A stretch of DNA of 64,000 nucleotides from Polaribacter litorisediminis. GTDB taxonomy: Bacteria; Bacteroidota; Bacteroidia; Flavobacteriales; Flavobacteriaceae. The notes below the pieces were generated by a model. That model saw nothing but the letters and a program-made list of their open reading frames with translations, was not told the DNA's origin and did no database searches. Of the stretch, positions 36,201 to 44,725 are shown in pieces. The translations under genes and the position numbers were made by a program. Position 1 is the stretch's first letter; every line of letters starts with the position of its first letter. The stretch is taken from assembly GCF_019968605.1 (NCBI RefSeq), contig NZ_CP082966.1, positions 372,001 through 436,000 on the forward strand. Reading direction: 5' to 3'.

Positions 36201-36365
36201 GAAAAAGCAAAGAATGAATTTGGTAATAGTTTAGGTTATATTTTTATAGGTGAAGGTAATCTTAAAGATTATTATGGCTCTAAACCAATGAGTATTAATT
36301 GGAAATTAGAGGAACCTATGCCACATTATTTATGGAAAGATGCCGCAAAATTATCAATAGGATAA
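33225..36365 (+). CDS. PLD nuclease-SF2 helicase-DUF3427 protein
   Basis: 1046 residues. 1-130: helical N-terminus. About 140-290: phospholipase-D-type domain with His222-x-Lys224 (RLHAKAYLF) and GSSNFSRSAL (240-249). About 320-700: superfamily 2 helicase with ATGTGKT (348-354), DECHH (442-446), GLTATPERMDG (467-477) and QQLGRGLRLY in motif VI. About 860-1040: DUF3427-like region (YTRDQILVAFR; YDDYAVNELLFHWQTQNSA). The single HKD motif implies a dimeric active site. Such proteins are found in accessory and defence regions. The pair NUDIX-helicase is a compact two-gene operon here. Confidence 0.9.
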   Translation: MNQGIYEELITQVVSEKLKELDKDKFFLKKSLIDKEEASNVLSKHLSKTLKHAFEIIKGENKIEQQIQIANKIIILLKEELNKQEFNEDLVSIEGEILNAVFTKTDAHFSNLDLHLKEITPYTTLTQSELFTGGNGGLSLESELKKEILSSNQINLLVSFIKFKGIIILEKELKEFTERGGKLKVITTTYIGATDYKAIQLLAKLPNTQVKISYNTSNERLHAKAYLFYRNTGFHTAYIGSSNFSRSALTDGLEWNLKVTTKEVGHIIDKFQKTFDAYWQSNDFELFDESIHKEKLQEALKQSKFSKPYENNTVFFDIKPFPYQNEVLEKLEVERTVHNRFRNLVVAATGTGKTVISAFDYKRFKHNNESSKLLFLAHRKEILQKSLSTFQGVLKNNNIGELWVDGIVPDNFELVFASVQTINNQLENSNLSEDYYDYIIIDECHHQIANSYRSVINYFKPKILLGLTATPERMDGGDILEDFDNKIAAEIRLPEAMNRKLLCPFQYFGITDSIDLSNVKWVRGRYVASELTNIYTGNDRRVREIIDALEKYTKDINDVRALGYCVSMEHAKYMAEKFTLAGLKAYYLTSNNSKERVIVRQKLEKKEINYLFVVDIFNEGIDIPEIDTLLFLRPTESLTIFLQQLGRGLRLYEEKDSLTVLDFVGNSRPEYNFENKFRALIGKTNTTVAKEIEDNFPHLPLGCSIILEKKTKQTILKNIISATSLHKNKLIQRIEQFQHNTDLPLTIGNFSQFYNIPIQAIYKRGSWKRLCQLAGKINDYDSKNEKAIVSAISNKWLSTNSLSYFSFILKIAVQNFNIKISDFDKNEKTMLLMLHYDVWQKASGFNSLEDSIKAIGSNTILVEEIKEVLEVLIEKIDFKEVPIKLPYNQPLKLHNRYTRDQILVAFRKSTFSKKYLSMEGTVENKDLNTELLFINLIKSEENFSPTTMYDDYAVNELLFHWQTQNSARPDKGKGLSYINHRENDKRILLFVREKAKNEFGNSLGYIFIGEGNLKDYYGSKPMSINWKLEEPMPHYLWKDAAKLSIG

Positions 36366-36442
36366 TTTTAAAATAAAGAGGTTTAAAATCTTGATATATA
36401 AAAAAGGTATGCATTTAGAGTATGAAAAAGGAGAAAACAGTA

Positions 36443-36475
36443 GTGATGCAAAAAAAATAAATCTTATTGCATCAC
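36443..36475. terminator. hairpin between helicase and SulP genes
   Basis: GTGATGCA and TGCATCAC form an 8-bp stem around an A/T-rich loop between two convergent genes. It lies inside a 42-codon plus frame (36409-36537), which I therefore do not call a gene. Confidence 0.5.
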
Positions 36476-36562
36476 TTTATAAAGAATTTATAGAAAATAA
36501 AATTTATATCCTTATATTTAGTTGTAAAAACGTTTAAAAAATCAAGTTTTCACAACCAATCC

Positions 36563-38455
36563 CTAAAACTTATACTCGCTTAAAGGTTTCGGGAAATCTT
36601 CTGGATTTGCGGCTAAATGATAACGAGGATCATCAATATCTTCTTCAATAATATCTTTGAAAATTGGGCTTGCTTTATGAAGTAAAATCTTACAATCTTC
36701 GCTTAAATGTTTTAGAGTAATATGCTTTCCTTCCGCTTGGTACTTTTCCACCAAAGCAAAAATAGCTTCAATAGCGGAATGATCTGAAACTCTTGCTTCC
36801 ACAAAATCAATTTCTACTTCATTGGGGTCATTTTTAATATCAAACTTTGCGTTAAAATCGGTGATGCTTCCAAAGAAAAGGGGTCCCCAAATTTCATAAA
36901 TTTTAGTGCCATCTGCTTTAAAACGTTTTCTAGCTCTTATTTTTTTAGCACTTTTCCATGCAAAAGATAAAGCAGAAATAATAACCCCAACAAATACTGC
37001 AATGGCTAAATCAAAGAAAACAGTTACCGCAGAAACAATGATTAAAACAAAAGCATCTGAAACAGGTATTTTCTTTAAAATTCTAAAACTAGACCAAGCA
37101 AAAGTTTCTATAACCATCATAAACATAACACCTACAAGCGCAGCAATAGGCACTTGCTCAATATATTTATCTGCAAATAAAATAAAAGTTAACAAGGTTA
37201 ATGCCATGGTAACTCCAGATAAACGTCCACGTCCGCCAGCGTTTATATTAATTACAGTTTGTCCTATCATTCCACAGCCACCAGTTCCACCAAACATTCC
37301 GCTTACTATATTTCCTGCACCTTGCGCTACACATTCTTTATTTCCGTTTCCTCTAGATTCTGTAAGTTCATCCACTAAATTCATAGTCATTAAAGTTTCT
37401 ATTAAACCAACAGAAGCCGCTAAAAATGCATAAGGAGCAATAAATTTTAAAGTATCTAAATTAAAAGGCAAGTTGCTCCATAATTCTAATAAGTTCAATT
37501 TACTAGAAATTTCGTCAATACCGTTTAATCCTGCGCCACCACCATCACGAATAAAATCTCCAACATTAATAGAACTTAATCCGCTAAAAATAGAAATTAA
37601 AGTTACAATTAGTATTGCCGTTAATGCTGCGGGTATTTTTGTTGTTAATTTTGGCAATCCCCAAACAATAAGCATTGTTAAGAGCACCAAACCAATCATT
37701 ATATATAAGGTTTCTCCTTGCATAGCAGATTTTACAACGCCACTATCCTTTATGCTATAAAAACCTTCATCCGTTGCATTAAAAACAACTTTTTTGGTTT
37801 TCATATCAAAAACTTGTCCGTCAGAAAGTAAAAATGCTTTTTCCTTAGTGCTGTTATTTATTACAGCATTACCATCAATTGTAAATACCACAGTATTGGA
37901 CGCGATATCTTTCACTTGATTATTAGATACATTATAGATTAAATCTTTGGAGGTAGTTTTACGCATATTTTGCCCGAAAAAATCTTTTTTGTTCTCCGTA
38001 AACATTCCTAATTGCGCTATAAATATCACGATGGCTAAACCATTTACAAACCCCATCATTACAGAATGTGGTATTAAACGAACAAATTTTCCAAGTTTAA
38101 AAACACCCGCTAATACTTGGATAAAGCCCATTAAAACTACTGCTGCTAACAAATAAAAATATCCCATATTCTCCACAGGATTATCAAATAACAAACCTCT
38201 TGCATGTCCTTCTTGTATCATCGTTACAAAAATAACAGCAACAGCACCTGCCGCACCTGAAATTAATCCAGGTCTTCCGCCAAAAAGAGCCGAAATTATT
38301 CCAACTACAAAAGCACCAAATAAAGCTACAATTGGACTAATTTGTGCCACAAATGCAAAGGCAACAACTTCAGGAATCATCGCTAAAGAGACTGTAATTC
38401 CTGCTAAAACGTCATCTTTAGCATTAGGTGTTATTTTCTTGATAAAATTTGTCAT
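36563..38455 (-). CDS. SulP-family anion transporter with STAS domain
   Basis: 630 residues from the ATG at 38455; an upstream TTG at 38482 is disfavoured because a TATCTTTG promoter box overlaps it. About 11-13 membrane helices with the family motif near residues 70 (ISGAAGAVAVIF) and GNIVSGMFGGTGGCGMIGQT. A STAS domain covers about 525-605. Residues about 153-248 form an unusual hydrophilic insert (KTTSKDLIYNVSNNQVKD onward) between two helices, absent from ordinary SulP proteins I know. It should carry sulfate, bicarbonate or a related anion. A diverged copy of its last 36 codons lies at 31604-31708. Confidence 0.9.
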   Translation of the reverse strand: MTNFIKKITPNAKDDVLAGITVSLAMIPEVVAFAFVAQISPIVALFGAFVVGIISALFGGRPGLISGAAGAVAVIFVTMIQEGHARGLLFDNPVENMGYFYLLAAVVLMGFIQVLAGVFKLGKFVRLIPHSVMMGFVNGLAIVIFIAQLGMFTENKKDFFGQNMRKTTSKDLIYNVSNNQVKDIASNTVVFTIDGNAVINNSTKEKAFLLSDGQVFDMKTKKVVFNATDEGFYSIKDSGVVKSAMQGETLYIMIGLVLLTMLIVWGLPKLTTKIPAALTAILIVTLISIFSGLSSINVGDFIRDGGGAGLNGIDEISSKLNLLELWSNLPFNLDTLKFIAPYAFLAASVGLIETLMTMNLVDELTESRGNGNKECVAQGAGNIVSGMFGGTGGCGMIGQTVININAGGRGRLSGVTMALTLLTFILFADKYIEQVPIAALVGVMFMMVIETFAWSSFRILKKIPVSDAFVLIIVSAVTVFFDLAIAVFVGVIISALSFAWKSAKKIRARKRFKADGTKIYEIWGPLFFGSITDFNAKFDIKNDPNEVEIDFVEARVSDHSAIEAIFALVEKYQAEGKHITLKHLSEDCKILLHKASPIFKDIIEEDIDDPRYHLAANPEDFPKPLSEYKF

Positions 38456-38479
38456 TGTTTGCTTACTTTTTAAAGAGGG

Positions 38480-38487
38480 CAAAGATA
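38480..38487 (-). promoter_or_regulatory. -7 promoter box for SulP gene
   Basis: TATCTTTG on the minus strand, 24 bp upstream of the ATG at 38455. No TTG at -33. Confidence 0.45.
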
Positions 38488-38505
38488 GAAGGTTTTTTTA
38501 GAAAA

Positions 38506-39102
38506 CTATGTTTCCTGATAAGTATCATAGACTAATTTAATATTGGCGTACGTGTTTTGGAAAGCTGCTTCAATTTCTGTTTTATTTTTAAAAACAACCT
38601 GGGTAATGCCTTCTTCTAATTGCGGAATTAGTTCTTTTTGATAATCAGAATACATTAAAAACCAATGTGTTTCTTTTAAATTGAGGCCATCTTGATTATA
38701 TATATGATAGGTTGTAAGCAATTTTTTGTCAATTGAAATATTAGAGATTCCACACTCTTCTTCCACCTCTCTAATAGCAGCAGTTTCAATGGTTTCACCT
38801 TTTTCGATTTTTCCTTTTGGTAAATCCCAAGTATTATTTCTGTAAATAAAAAGCACCTCTTTTTTAGCATTTAAAACCAAACCACCGGCAGCCGGAACCA
38901 CCTTTAAATTCTGAGTAAAAATACGCCAATCTTGCTCTAAATCAGTACTATATAAGATGATTCCGTTAATAGTATTATTTTTAAGTTGATGAAGAATTTC
39001 ATCAAAAACAATTTCATTAAAACGATATGCCAGATAATTATTTTCTTTTTTTAATGAAGATGTAATAATTATTGGGGTATCATTTACAAAAACTTTATAC
39101 AT
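38506..39102 (-). CDS. NUDIX hydrolase
   Basis: 198 residues from the ATG at 39102 (MYKVFVNDTPIIITSS); an earlier ATG at 39165 would run through the start of pyrE on the other strand. The Nudix box is GKIEKGETIETAAIREVEEECG at about 120-141, preceded by TWDLPKGKIEKGE, as in diadenosine or dinucleotide polyphosphate hydrolases. The N-terminal 70 residues are specific to Bacteroidetes. Divergent from pyrE with seven bases between the start codons, so the promoters overlap the coding ends. Confidence 0.88.
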   Translation of the reverse strand: MYKVFVNDTPIIITSSLKKENNYLAYRFNEIVFDEILHQLKNNTINGIILYSTDLEQDWRIFTQNLKVVPAAGGLVLNAKKEVLFIYRNNTWDLPKGKIEKGETIETAAIREVEEECGISNISIDKKLLTTYHIYNQDGLNLKETHWFLMYSDYQKELIPQLEEGITQVVFKNKTEIEAAFQNTYANIKLVYDTYQET

Positions 39103-39109
39103 TTGCGAT

Positions 39110-39751
39110 ATGATTTTAAACAAAGATACAGCAAAAAAAACCGCTGAGCATTTATTGCTAGTCAAGGCAATAAAATTAAAGCCTCATGAACCATTTCAAT
39201 GGGCTTCTGGTTGGAAATCTCCTATTTATTGCGATAATCGAATTACTTTATCATACCCAGCTGTACGCCTTTTTTTAAAAGAAGAATTGGCTAAAATAGT
39301 GGAGCTAGAATACGGTAAACCAGATGTGATTGCTGGCGTTGCAACGGGAGCTATAGCCATTGGTGTTATGGTGGCGCAAGAGTTAGGGTTGCCTTTTGTC
39401 TATGTGCGGCCAGAACCAAAGCAACACGGTAGAAAAAATCAAATAGAAGGGCATTTAGAAAGCGGTCAGAATGTAGTGGTCATCGAAGATTTAATCAGTA
39501 CTGGCAATAGCAGCTTAAATGCGGTGAAAGCTTTAAAAGAAGCAGGAGCTGTGGTAAAAGGGATGGTGGCTATTTTTTCTTACGGATTTGAGGTTGCTGA
39601 CCAAAATTTTAAAAATCATAATGTAAATTTAAAGACTTTAAGTAATTATGATAATTTATTGGAACAGGCTTTAGATAGCAATTATATTTCTGAAAAAGAA
39701 CTGCTTATTTTACAGGAGTGGAGAGCAAACCCAAGTCAGTGGAATCAATAA
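39110..39751 (+). CDS. pyrE: orotate phosphoribosyltransferase
   Basis: 213 residues. It makes OMP from orotate and PRPP. WASGWKSPIYCDNRITLSYP at the N-terminus, VAGVATGAIAIGVMVAQELG, RKNQIEGHLESGQNVVVIED and the PRPP loop VVVIEDLISTGNSSLNAV. Normal length. The next gene starts six bases downstream. Confidence 0.96.
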   Translation: MILNKDTAKKTAEHLLLVKAIKLKPHEPFQWASGWKSPIYCDNRITLSYPAVRLFLKEELAKIVELEYGKPDVIAGVATGAIAIGVMVAQELGLPFVYVRPEPKQHGRKNQIEGHLESGQNVVVIEDLISTGNSSLNAVKALKEAGAVVKGMVAIFSYGFEVADQNFKNHNVNLKTLSNYDNLLEQALDSNYISEKELLILQEWRANPSQWNQ

Positions 39752-39757
39752 ATATCA

Positions 39758-40153
39758 ATGAATATGAACATAGAAGGTAATAAAGTAACTGTAGCGAAGT
39801 CTCAAAAAGAAACTTTTGAGTTTTTAGCAGATTTAAAAAATTTTGAACAATTGATGCCAACATCTATTCAGAAATTTGAAGTCGATGGTGATTCGTTTAT
39901 TTTTGGATTAAAAGGAATGCCAGAAATTAGATTGGTTTTAAAAGAGAAAACATCGTATTCTAATGTTACTTTAGGAGCAGCAAGTAGTAAATTAGATTTT
40001 CATTTGCTTGCCGATATTACCGAGGTTGATGCGAATAAGAGTGCAGTACAATTGCATTTTAATGGACAATTTAACGCCATGATGGCCATGATGGTAAAAA
40101 GACCTTTAAATAGTTTTATTGAAACGTTAACGGCTAATTTAGGGAAACTTTAA
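39758..40153 (+). CDS. SRPBCC-superfamily small protein
   Basis: 131 residues with the START/SRPBCC helix-grip pattern: VTVAKSQKETFEFLADLKNFEQLMP at the start and a long C-terminal helix (MVKRPLNSFIETLTANLG). These proteins bind hydrophobic ligands. It is co-transcribed with pyrE (six-base gap) and its stop overlaps that of birA by four bases on the other strand. Ligand unknown. Confidence 0.8.
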   Translation: MNMNIEGNKVTVAKSQKETFEFLADLKNFEQLMPTSIQKFEVDGDSFIFGLKGMPEIRLVLKEKTSYSNVTLGAASSKLDFHLLADITEVDANKSAVQLHFNGQFNAMMAMMVKRPLNSFIETLTANLGKL

Positions 40154-40881
40154 GCCATAGAAATTTCTTTCATTCCGAATTCTTTAACGGTTTCATCAGC
40201 TAACTCAACTTCAAGGTTTCCAGTTTCAGAAATGCCGAGAATAATACCCATAAACAAAATATCATGACGATCTTTAAACATCGTAGGGATGTTTTTTTTG
40301 TATAATACCTTTAAATAATCACTTTCTAATTCACCATATTTTTTAGCTTTTAGCAGCGCTACACGAACTTTTACTTGCCCCACGAGTTCTAAAAGTAAAA
40401 AATCTAAGTTGTAGTGGATATCTGTAATTTTTTTAAGCGAAGACGCTTTTTGTAAGAAATCGGGAAATTTTACTTGATTTACATTCAAACCTACTCCGAC
40501 AATAGAGGTGTAAATTTCATTACTTCGGATGCTATTTTCGATTAAAATGCCACATATTTTTTTATTTGCTGACATAATGTCGTTCGGCCATTTTATAGAG
40601 AGCTTTTCAATTTGTTGGACAGAAAGAACATCAAAAATGGCTAAACTAATCGCGAAATTTAAGTATTTTTGATGGGTCATTGCTAAATTAAAACCCTTTA
40701 TAAAGATACTCATAGTAAGGTTTTTATTAGGTTTAGAAACCCAGGTATTGGCTTGTTGACCGCGCCCATTCGTTTGCTCATTGGTAACCACCACGGTATA
40801 ATTTTCTAATGTAGAATTTTGAGACAATTCTTTTAAAAAAGAACTCGTAGAATCAATGGCACTAAGTTTGATTAATTTCAA
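40150..40881 (-). CDS. birA: biotin--acetyl-CoA-carboxylase ligase
   Basis: 243 residues of the short BirA type without a DNA-binding domain. LSAIDSTSSFLKELSQ, TNEQTNGRGQQANTWVSKPNKN and SIKWPNDIMSANKKICGILIE are the biotinyl-AMP binding motifs. It attaches biotin to carboxylases. Divergent from rsfS. Confidence 0.94.
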   Translation of the reverse strand: MKLIKLSAIDSTSSFLKELSQNSTLENYTVVVTNEQTNGRGQQANTWVSKPNKNLTMSIFIKGFNLAMTHQKYLNFAISLAIFDVLSVQQIEKLSIKWPNDIMSANKKICGILIENSIRSNEIYTSIVGVGLNVNQVKFPDFLQKASSLKKITDIHYNLDFLLLELVGQVKVRVALLKAKKYGELESDYLKVLYKKNIPTMFKDRHDILFMGIILGISETGNLEVELADETVKEFGMKEISMA

Positions 40882-40938
40882 GTGTTAAATATTGTGTAAA
40901 CTAGTTCAATATTACGCATAAAACTCGCAAAAAAATAA

Positions 40939-40946
40939 TAACTTTG
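40939..40946 (+). promoter_or_regulatory. -7 promoter box of the rsfS-ftsH operon
   Basis: TAACTTTG fits TAnnTTTG, 22 bp before the rsfS ATG. No TTG at -33. Confidence 0.45.
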
Positions 40947-40968
40947 CACTAAATTAGAGAAGATATTA

Positions 40969-41337
40969 ATGGCAAAAAAGCACGTAAGTACAGACGAATT
41001 AATCGCTGTAATTATTAAAGGAATAGATGATGTTAAAGGAGAAGACATCCAAATACTCGATTTAAGAGATTTAGAAAATACAGTTTGTGATTATTTTATT
41101 ATATGTTCAGGAAATTCAAATACACAAGTAAATGCAATTTCTGGTTCGGTGCAAAAAGTAGTTAGCAAAGAATTAAAAGATAAGCCTTGGCATATAGAAG
41201 GACAAACAAACTCTGAATGGATTTTAATGGATTATGTGAATGTAGTAGTTCATATTTTTCAGAAGCATGTAAGAGATTTTTATGACATAGAAAGCCTTTG
41301 GGGTGATGCCAAAATCACCGAAATTAATCCAGTTTAA
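40969..41337 (+). CDS. rsfS: ribosome silencing factor
   Basis: 122 residues (DUF143/RsfA). DLRDLENTVCDYFIICSGNSNTQVNAI and GQTNSEWILMDYVNVVVHIF are standard. It binds L14 on the large subunit and blocks joining in starvation. ftsH follows 19 bp downstream, the usual order in Bacteroidetes. Confidence 0.95.
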   Translation: MAKKHVSTDELIAVIIKGIDDVKGEDIQILDLRDLENTVCDYFIICSGNSNTQVNAISGSVQKVVSKELKDKPWHIEGQTNSEWILMDYVNVVVHIFQKHVRDFYDIESLWGDAKITEINPV

Positions 41338-41356
41338 CCTTATTGATTTTATAAAA

Positions 41357-43321
41357 ATGAGTGACTCAAATAAAGATAAAAAAACAAACTTACCAAAATT
41401 TAAATTTAGTTCTTACTGGATTTATGGGGCTGTGCTGGTGGCTATAATTGCCATTCAATTTTTTAGCAGTGGAGATTTAGCTTCTAAAAGCATCACAAAA
41501 AATAAGTTTGAAGAAATACTAAAAGACAATGATATTAAAAAAATTGTTGTTGTAAATAAAGATGTTGCACAACTTTTTTTAACGCAAGAGGCTTTAAGTA
41601 AAGCAAAACACAAAAAATTTACATCTTCTACTTTTTATAGGCCTGGTGCTGCTGTTTACGAATACAATTTTGGTGATCAGAGAACTTTTGAAGAAAGTAT
41701 AGCGCAAGCAAAAAAAGAGTATGATTTAATTGTAGATATTGATAACAAAGAGAGTACAAGTATTTTTGATGCACTTTTGGGTTTTTTACCTTTCATTATT
41801 TTAATTGCTATTTGGTTGTTCTTTATGAAAAGAATGTCTGGAGGTGGCGCTGGTGGTAGCGGTGGCGGTCAAATTTTTAGTATTGGAAAATCTAAAGCTA
41901 AATTATTTGATAAAGACACGAAAGTGAAAACAACTTTTGAGAATGTTGCAGGTTTAGAAGGAGCAAAAGAAGAAGTTCAAGAAATTGTAGATTTCTTAAA
42001 AAATCCAGATAAATATACTTCTTTGGGAGGAAAAATTCCAAAAGGAGCTTTGTTAGTAGGCCCTCCAGGAACCGGGAAAACTTTATTAGCCAAAGCCGTA
42101 GCAGGTGAAGCAGAAGTCCCTTTTTTCTCATTATCCGGTTCAGATTTTGTAGAAATGTTTGTGGGAGTTGGTGCCTCTAGAGTGCGTGACTTATTTAAGC
42201 AAGCTGCTCAAAAATCACCCTCTATAATTTTTATTGATGAAATTGATGCTGTGGGTAGAGCTCGTGGTAAAAATAGTATGACGGGTGGAAACGACGAACG
42301 CGAAAATACGCTGAATCAGTTATTAACTGAAATGGATGGTTTTGGTACAGACACAAATGTAATTGTTCTTGCGGCAACCAATAGAGCAGATGTTTTGGAT
42401 AGTGCTTTATTGCGTGCAGGTCGTTTTGACAGGCAAATCTATGTAGATTTACCAAATGTGAATGAAAGAGAAGAAATTTTTGAAGTTCATGTAAAGCCTT
42501 TAAAAATGGCTGATGATGTTAAAATTAAGTTTTTAGCACAACAAACCCCAGGGTTTTCAGGGGCTGATATCGCTAATATGTGTAATGAAGCTGCTTTAAT
42601 TGCTGCCAGAACAGGTAAAAAAGCAATACATCACCAAGATTTTTTAGATGCGGTAGATAGAATTGTAGGTGGTTTAGAAAAGAAAAATAAAGTAATTACA
42701 CCAAAAGAAAAGAAAGTTATTGCTTTTCATGAGGCTGGTCATGCAACCGTTAGTTGGATGTTAGAGCATGCTGCGCCTTTAGTAAAGGTTACCATTGTGC
42801 CTAGAGGACAATCTTTAGGAGCTGCTTGGTATTTGCCTGCTGAAAGATTGATTGTTCAAACAGAGCAAATGTTAGATGAAATGTGTGCCACTTTGGGAGG
42901 TAGAGCTGCGGAGAAAATTATTTTTAATAAAATATCTACAGGAGCGTTAAGTGATTTAGAAAAAGTTACAAAACAAGCTAGAGCCATGGTAACCGTTTAT
43001 GGTTTAAATGAGAAAATTGGTAATATAACTTATTACGACTCTTCTGGGAATGATTCTTTTGTGAAGCCGTACAGCGAAGATACAGGAAAGATGATTGATA
43101 GTGAAATTTCTGAAATGATAGAAGCGCAGTACCAAAGAGCTATTGAATTGCTATCAAATAATAGAGAAAAGCTTACCATACTTGCTGAATTGCTGTTAGA
43201 GAAAGAAGTAATTTTTAAAGACGATTTACAAAAGATCTTTGGTAAAAGACCTTTTGAAGAAGCTTTAGATGTGGAGGTAAAATCCAAAGGAGAAATTTTA
43301 CCAGCTGAAGAAGAAATTTGA
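41357..43321 (+). CDS. ftsH: ATP-dependent zinc metalloprotease FtsH
   Basis: 654 residues from the ATG at 41357 ([10 protein letters not shown]); a longer frame from 41303 overlaps rsfS. Two membrane helices (about 19-36 and 139-157) border a periplasmic domain. The AAA module has Walker A GPPGTGKT (235-242), [13 protein letters not shown] and the SRH region [30 protein letters not shown] is the zinc site. It degrades misfolded membrane proteins and short-lived regulators. The charged end is ILPAEEEI. Confidence 0.96.
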   Translation: MSDSNKDKKTNLPKFKFSSYWIYGAVLVAIIAIQFFSSGDLASKSITKNKFEEILKDNDIKKIVVVNKDVAQLFLTQEALSKAKHKKFTSSTFYRPGAAVYEYNFGDQRTFEESIAQAKKEYDLIVDIDNKESTSIFDALLGFLPFIILIAIWLFFMKRMSGGGAGGSGGGQIFSIGKSKAKLFDKDTKVKTTFENVAGLEGAKEEVQEIVDFLKNPDKYTSLGGKIPKGALLVGPPGTGKTLLAKAVAGEAEVPFFSLSGSDFVEMFVGVGASRVRDLFKQAAQKSPSIIFIDEIDAVGRARGKNSMTGGNDERENTLNQLLTEMDGFGTDTNVIVLAATNRADVLDSALLRAGRFDRQIYVDLPNVNEREEIFEVHVKPLKMADDVKIKFLAQQTPGFSGADIANMCNEAALIAARTGKKAIHHQDFLDAVDRIVGGLEKKNKVITPKEKKVIAFHEAGHATVSWMLEHAAPLVKVTIVPRGQSLGAAWYLPAERLIVQTEQMLDEMCATLGGRAAEKIIFNKISTGALSDLEKVTKQARAMVTVYGLNEKIGNITYYDSSGNDSFVKPYSEDTGKMIDSEISEMIEAQYQRAIELLSNNREKLTILAELLLEKEVIFKDDLQKIFGKRPFEEALDVEVKSKGEILPAEEEI

Positions 43322-43342
43322 GAACAATAAATGTATTGTTAA

Positions 43343-43927
43343 ATGAGCTTTTTTAAAAAACTTTTCGGAACTTCTGAAACAGAAGATTCTACACCTCAAA
43401 AACAAGATATAAAGCTAGATCTTGATGACTTGTTTGTACATAAATTTGTTAAAAAAGGAGGTAAGTTTTTATACTGCGCAAGTATGGAAGAGGTTATCGA
43501 TAACTTTAAAAACGTGATTTTAGAAAATAATTGGAGTTCCATTTATCTTTTAGATAAAAAATTGAGTTCAATTTGTAGTCAGAATAATGTTCAGGTATTA
43601 GATACATTTAAACATGAAACACCAATTTTTACTACTTGCGAACATTTAATTGCAGATAATGGAGATATTTTATTTTCTTCAAATCAGTTAAAAAGTACGA
43701 GGTTACAAGAATTTCCAGATAATTTTATCGTTTTTGCTACTACGAGTCAATTAGTTAAAGATACGGGTCAAGGCTTAACAGGTATAAAAGTTAATCGTAA
43801 AAGCAGTTTACCTACCAATATTTGTGCGATTAAAAATTATAGAATCGATAAAAGCGAGGATAATTTTTTAAACTATGGTAACAATAACTCAAAAAACTTA
43901 TATTTGTTGCTATTAGAAGATTTATAA
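43343..43927 (+). CDS. LUD-domain protein (LutC-like)
   Basis: 194 residues: a basic tip (MSFFKKLFG), then the LUD domain of the lactate-utilisation C family (IFTTCEHLIADNGDILFSSNQ; QGLTGIKVNRKSSLPTN). The usual LutA/LutB partners are absent; its location between ftsH and cdsA is conserved in Flavobacteria as far as I recall. Role not known. Confidence 0.78.
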   Translation: MSFFKKLFGTSETEDSTPQKQDIKLDLDDLFVHKFVKKGGKFLYCASMEEVIDNFKNVILENNWSSIYLLDKKLSSICSQNNVQVLDTFKHETPIFTTCEHLIADNGDILFSSNQLKSTRLQEFPDNFIVFATTSQLVKDTGQGLTGIKVNRKSSLPTNICAIKNYRIDKSEDNFLNYGNNNSKNLYLLLLEDL

Positions 43928-43928
43928 T

Positions 43929-44723
43929 ATGCGCAACCTTTTAAGAAGGATTTTTTCTGGAATTGTTTACATCTTAACTTTTATTTCTGCAGTTCTATTT
44001 TCAAAAGAGTCTTACATCATATTAATTTCCATATTTGGGTTTTTATCTATTTGGGAATTCTCCAGAATGATAAAGCTTAAAACTTATGCATCTTACCTAT
44101 TTTTTTCGATTCTTTTATTTTTAATGCTGAAAAGACAAGAAAGTTATGCTGTGGTTGTAATTTTGGCAATTACAATAGGTTCCTCTTTATTTTTAATGTA
44201 CCAATTATTTTTAAAAAAAGAAATTGGCTTTTCTAATGAACGCGCTAAGTTGGGCATTTCTATTCGATATGTAATACTTGCAATGTGTTTTTTAGTCTTA
44301 CTCCCTTTTCATGAAGATCGTTTTCATCCCTATTTAATGATTGGTATTTTATCGATTATTTGGATTAATGATTCTTTTGCGTTTTTAATAGGAAAAAACT
44401 TCGGAAAAAATAAATTATTTCCGTCTGTATCTCCTAAAAAAACAATTGAAGGTTTTTTTGGTGGACTTGTTTTTTCATTAATAGGCGCATTATTAATCAG
44501 TAAGTTTAATGTTGATTTTTCAATGACAAACTGGCTAATCATTGGTTTAATTGTGTCTAGTATGGGTACCATAGGAGATTTGGTAGAATCAAAATTTAAG
44601 CGACAAGCGGGGATTAAGGATAGTGGAAACATTATGCCAGGTCATGGTGGTATTTTAGATCGGCTAGATAGCTTGTTATTTGTGGCACCGTTCGTATATT
44701 TGTATATTAATTTTATTATTTAA
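43929..44723 (+). CDS. cdsA: phosphatidate cytidylyltransferase
   Basis: 264 residues, about seven membrane helices. The C-terminal signature is VSSMGTIGDLVESKFKRQAGIKDSGNIMPGHGGILDRLDSLL. It makes CDP-diacylglycerol for phospholipid synthesis in the inner membrane. The gene starts one base after the LUD gene and ends two bases before psd, so lipid genes are co-translated. Confidence 0.96.
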   Translation: MRNLLRRIFSGIVYILTFISAVLFSKESYIILISIFGFLSIWEFSRMIKLKTYASYLFFSILLFLMLKRQESYAVVVILAITIGSSLFLMYQLFLKKEIGFSNERAKLGISIRYVILAMCFLVLLPFHEDRFHPYLMIGILSIIWINDSFAFLIGKNFGKNKLFPSVSPKKTIEGFFGGLVFSLIGALLISKFNVDFSMTNWLIIGLIVSSMGTIGDLVESKFKRQAGIKDSGNIMPGHGGILDRLDSLLFVAPFVYLYINFII

Positions 44724-44725
44724 CT

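Noticed and set aside
36409-36537. 42-codon plus frame (MHLEYEKGENSSDAKK onward) after the helicase gene
   Set aside because: It spans the GTGATGCA/TGCATCAC hairpin between convergent genes; the hairpin is a better explanation, though a small gene is not excluded.
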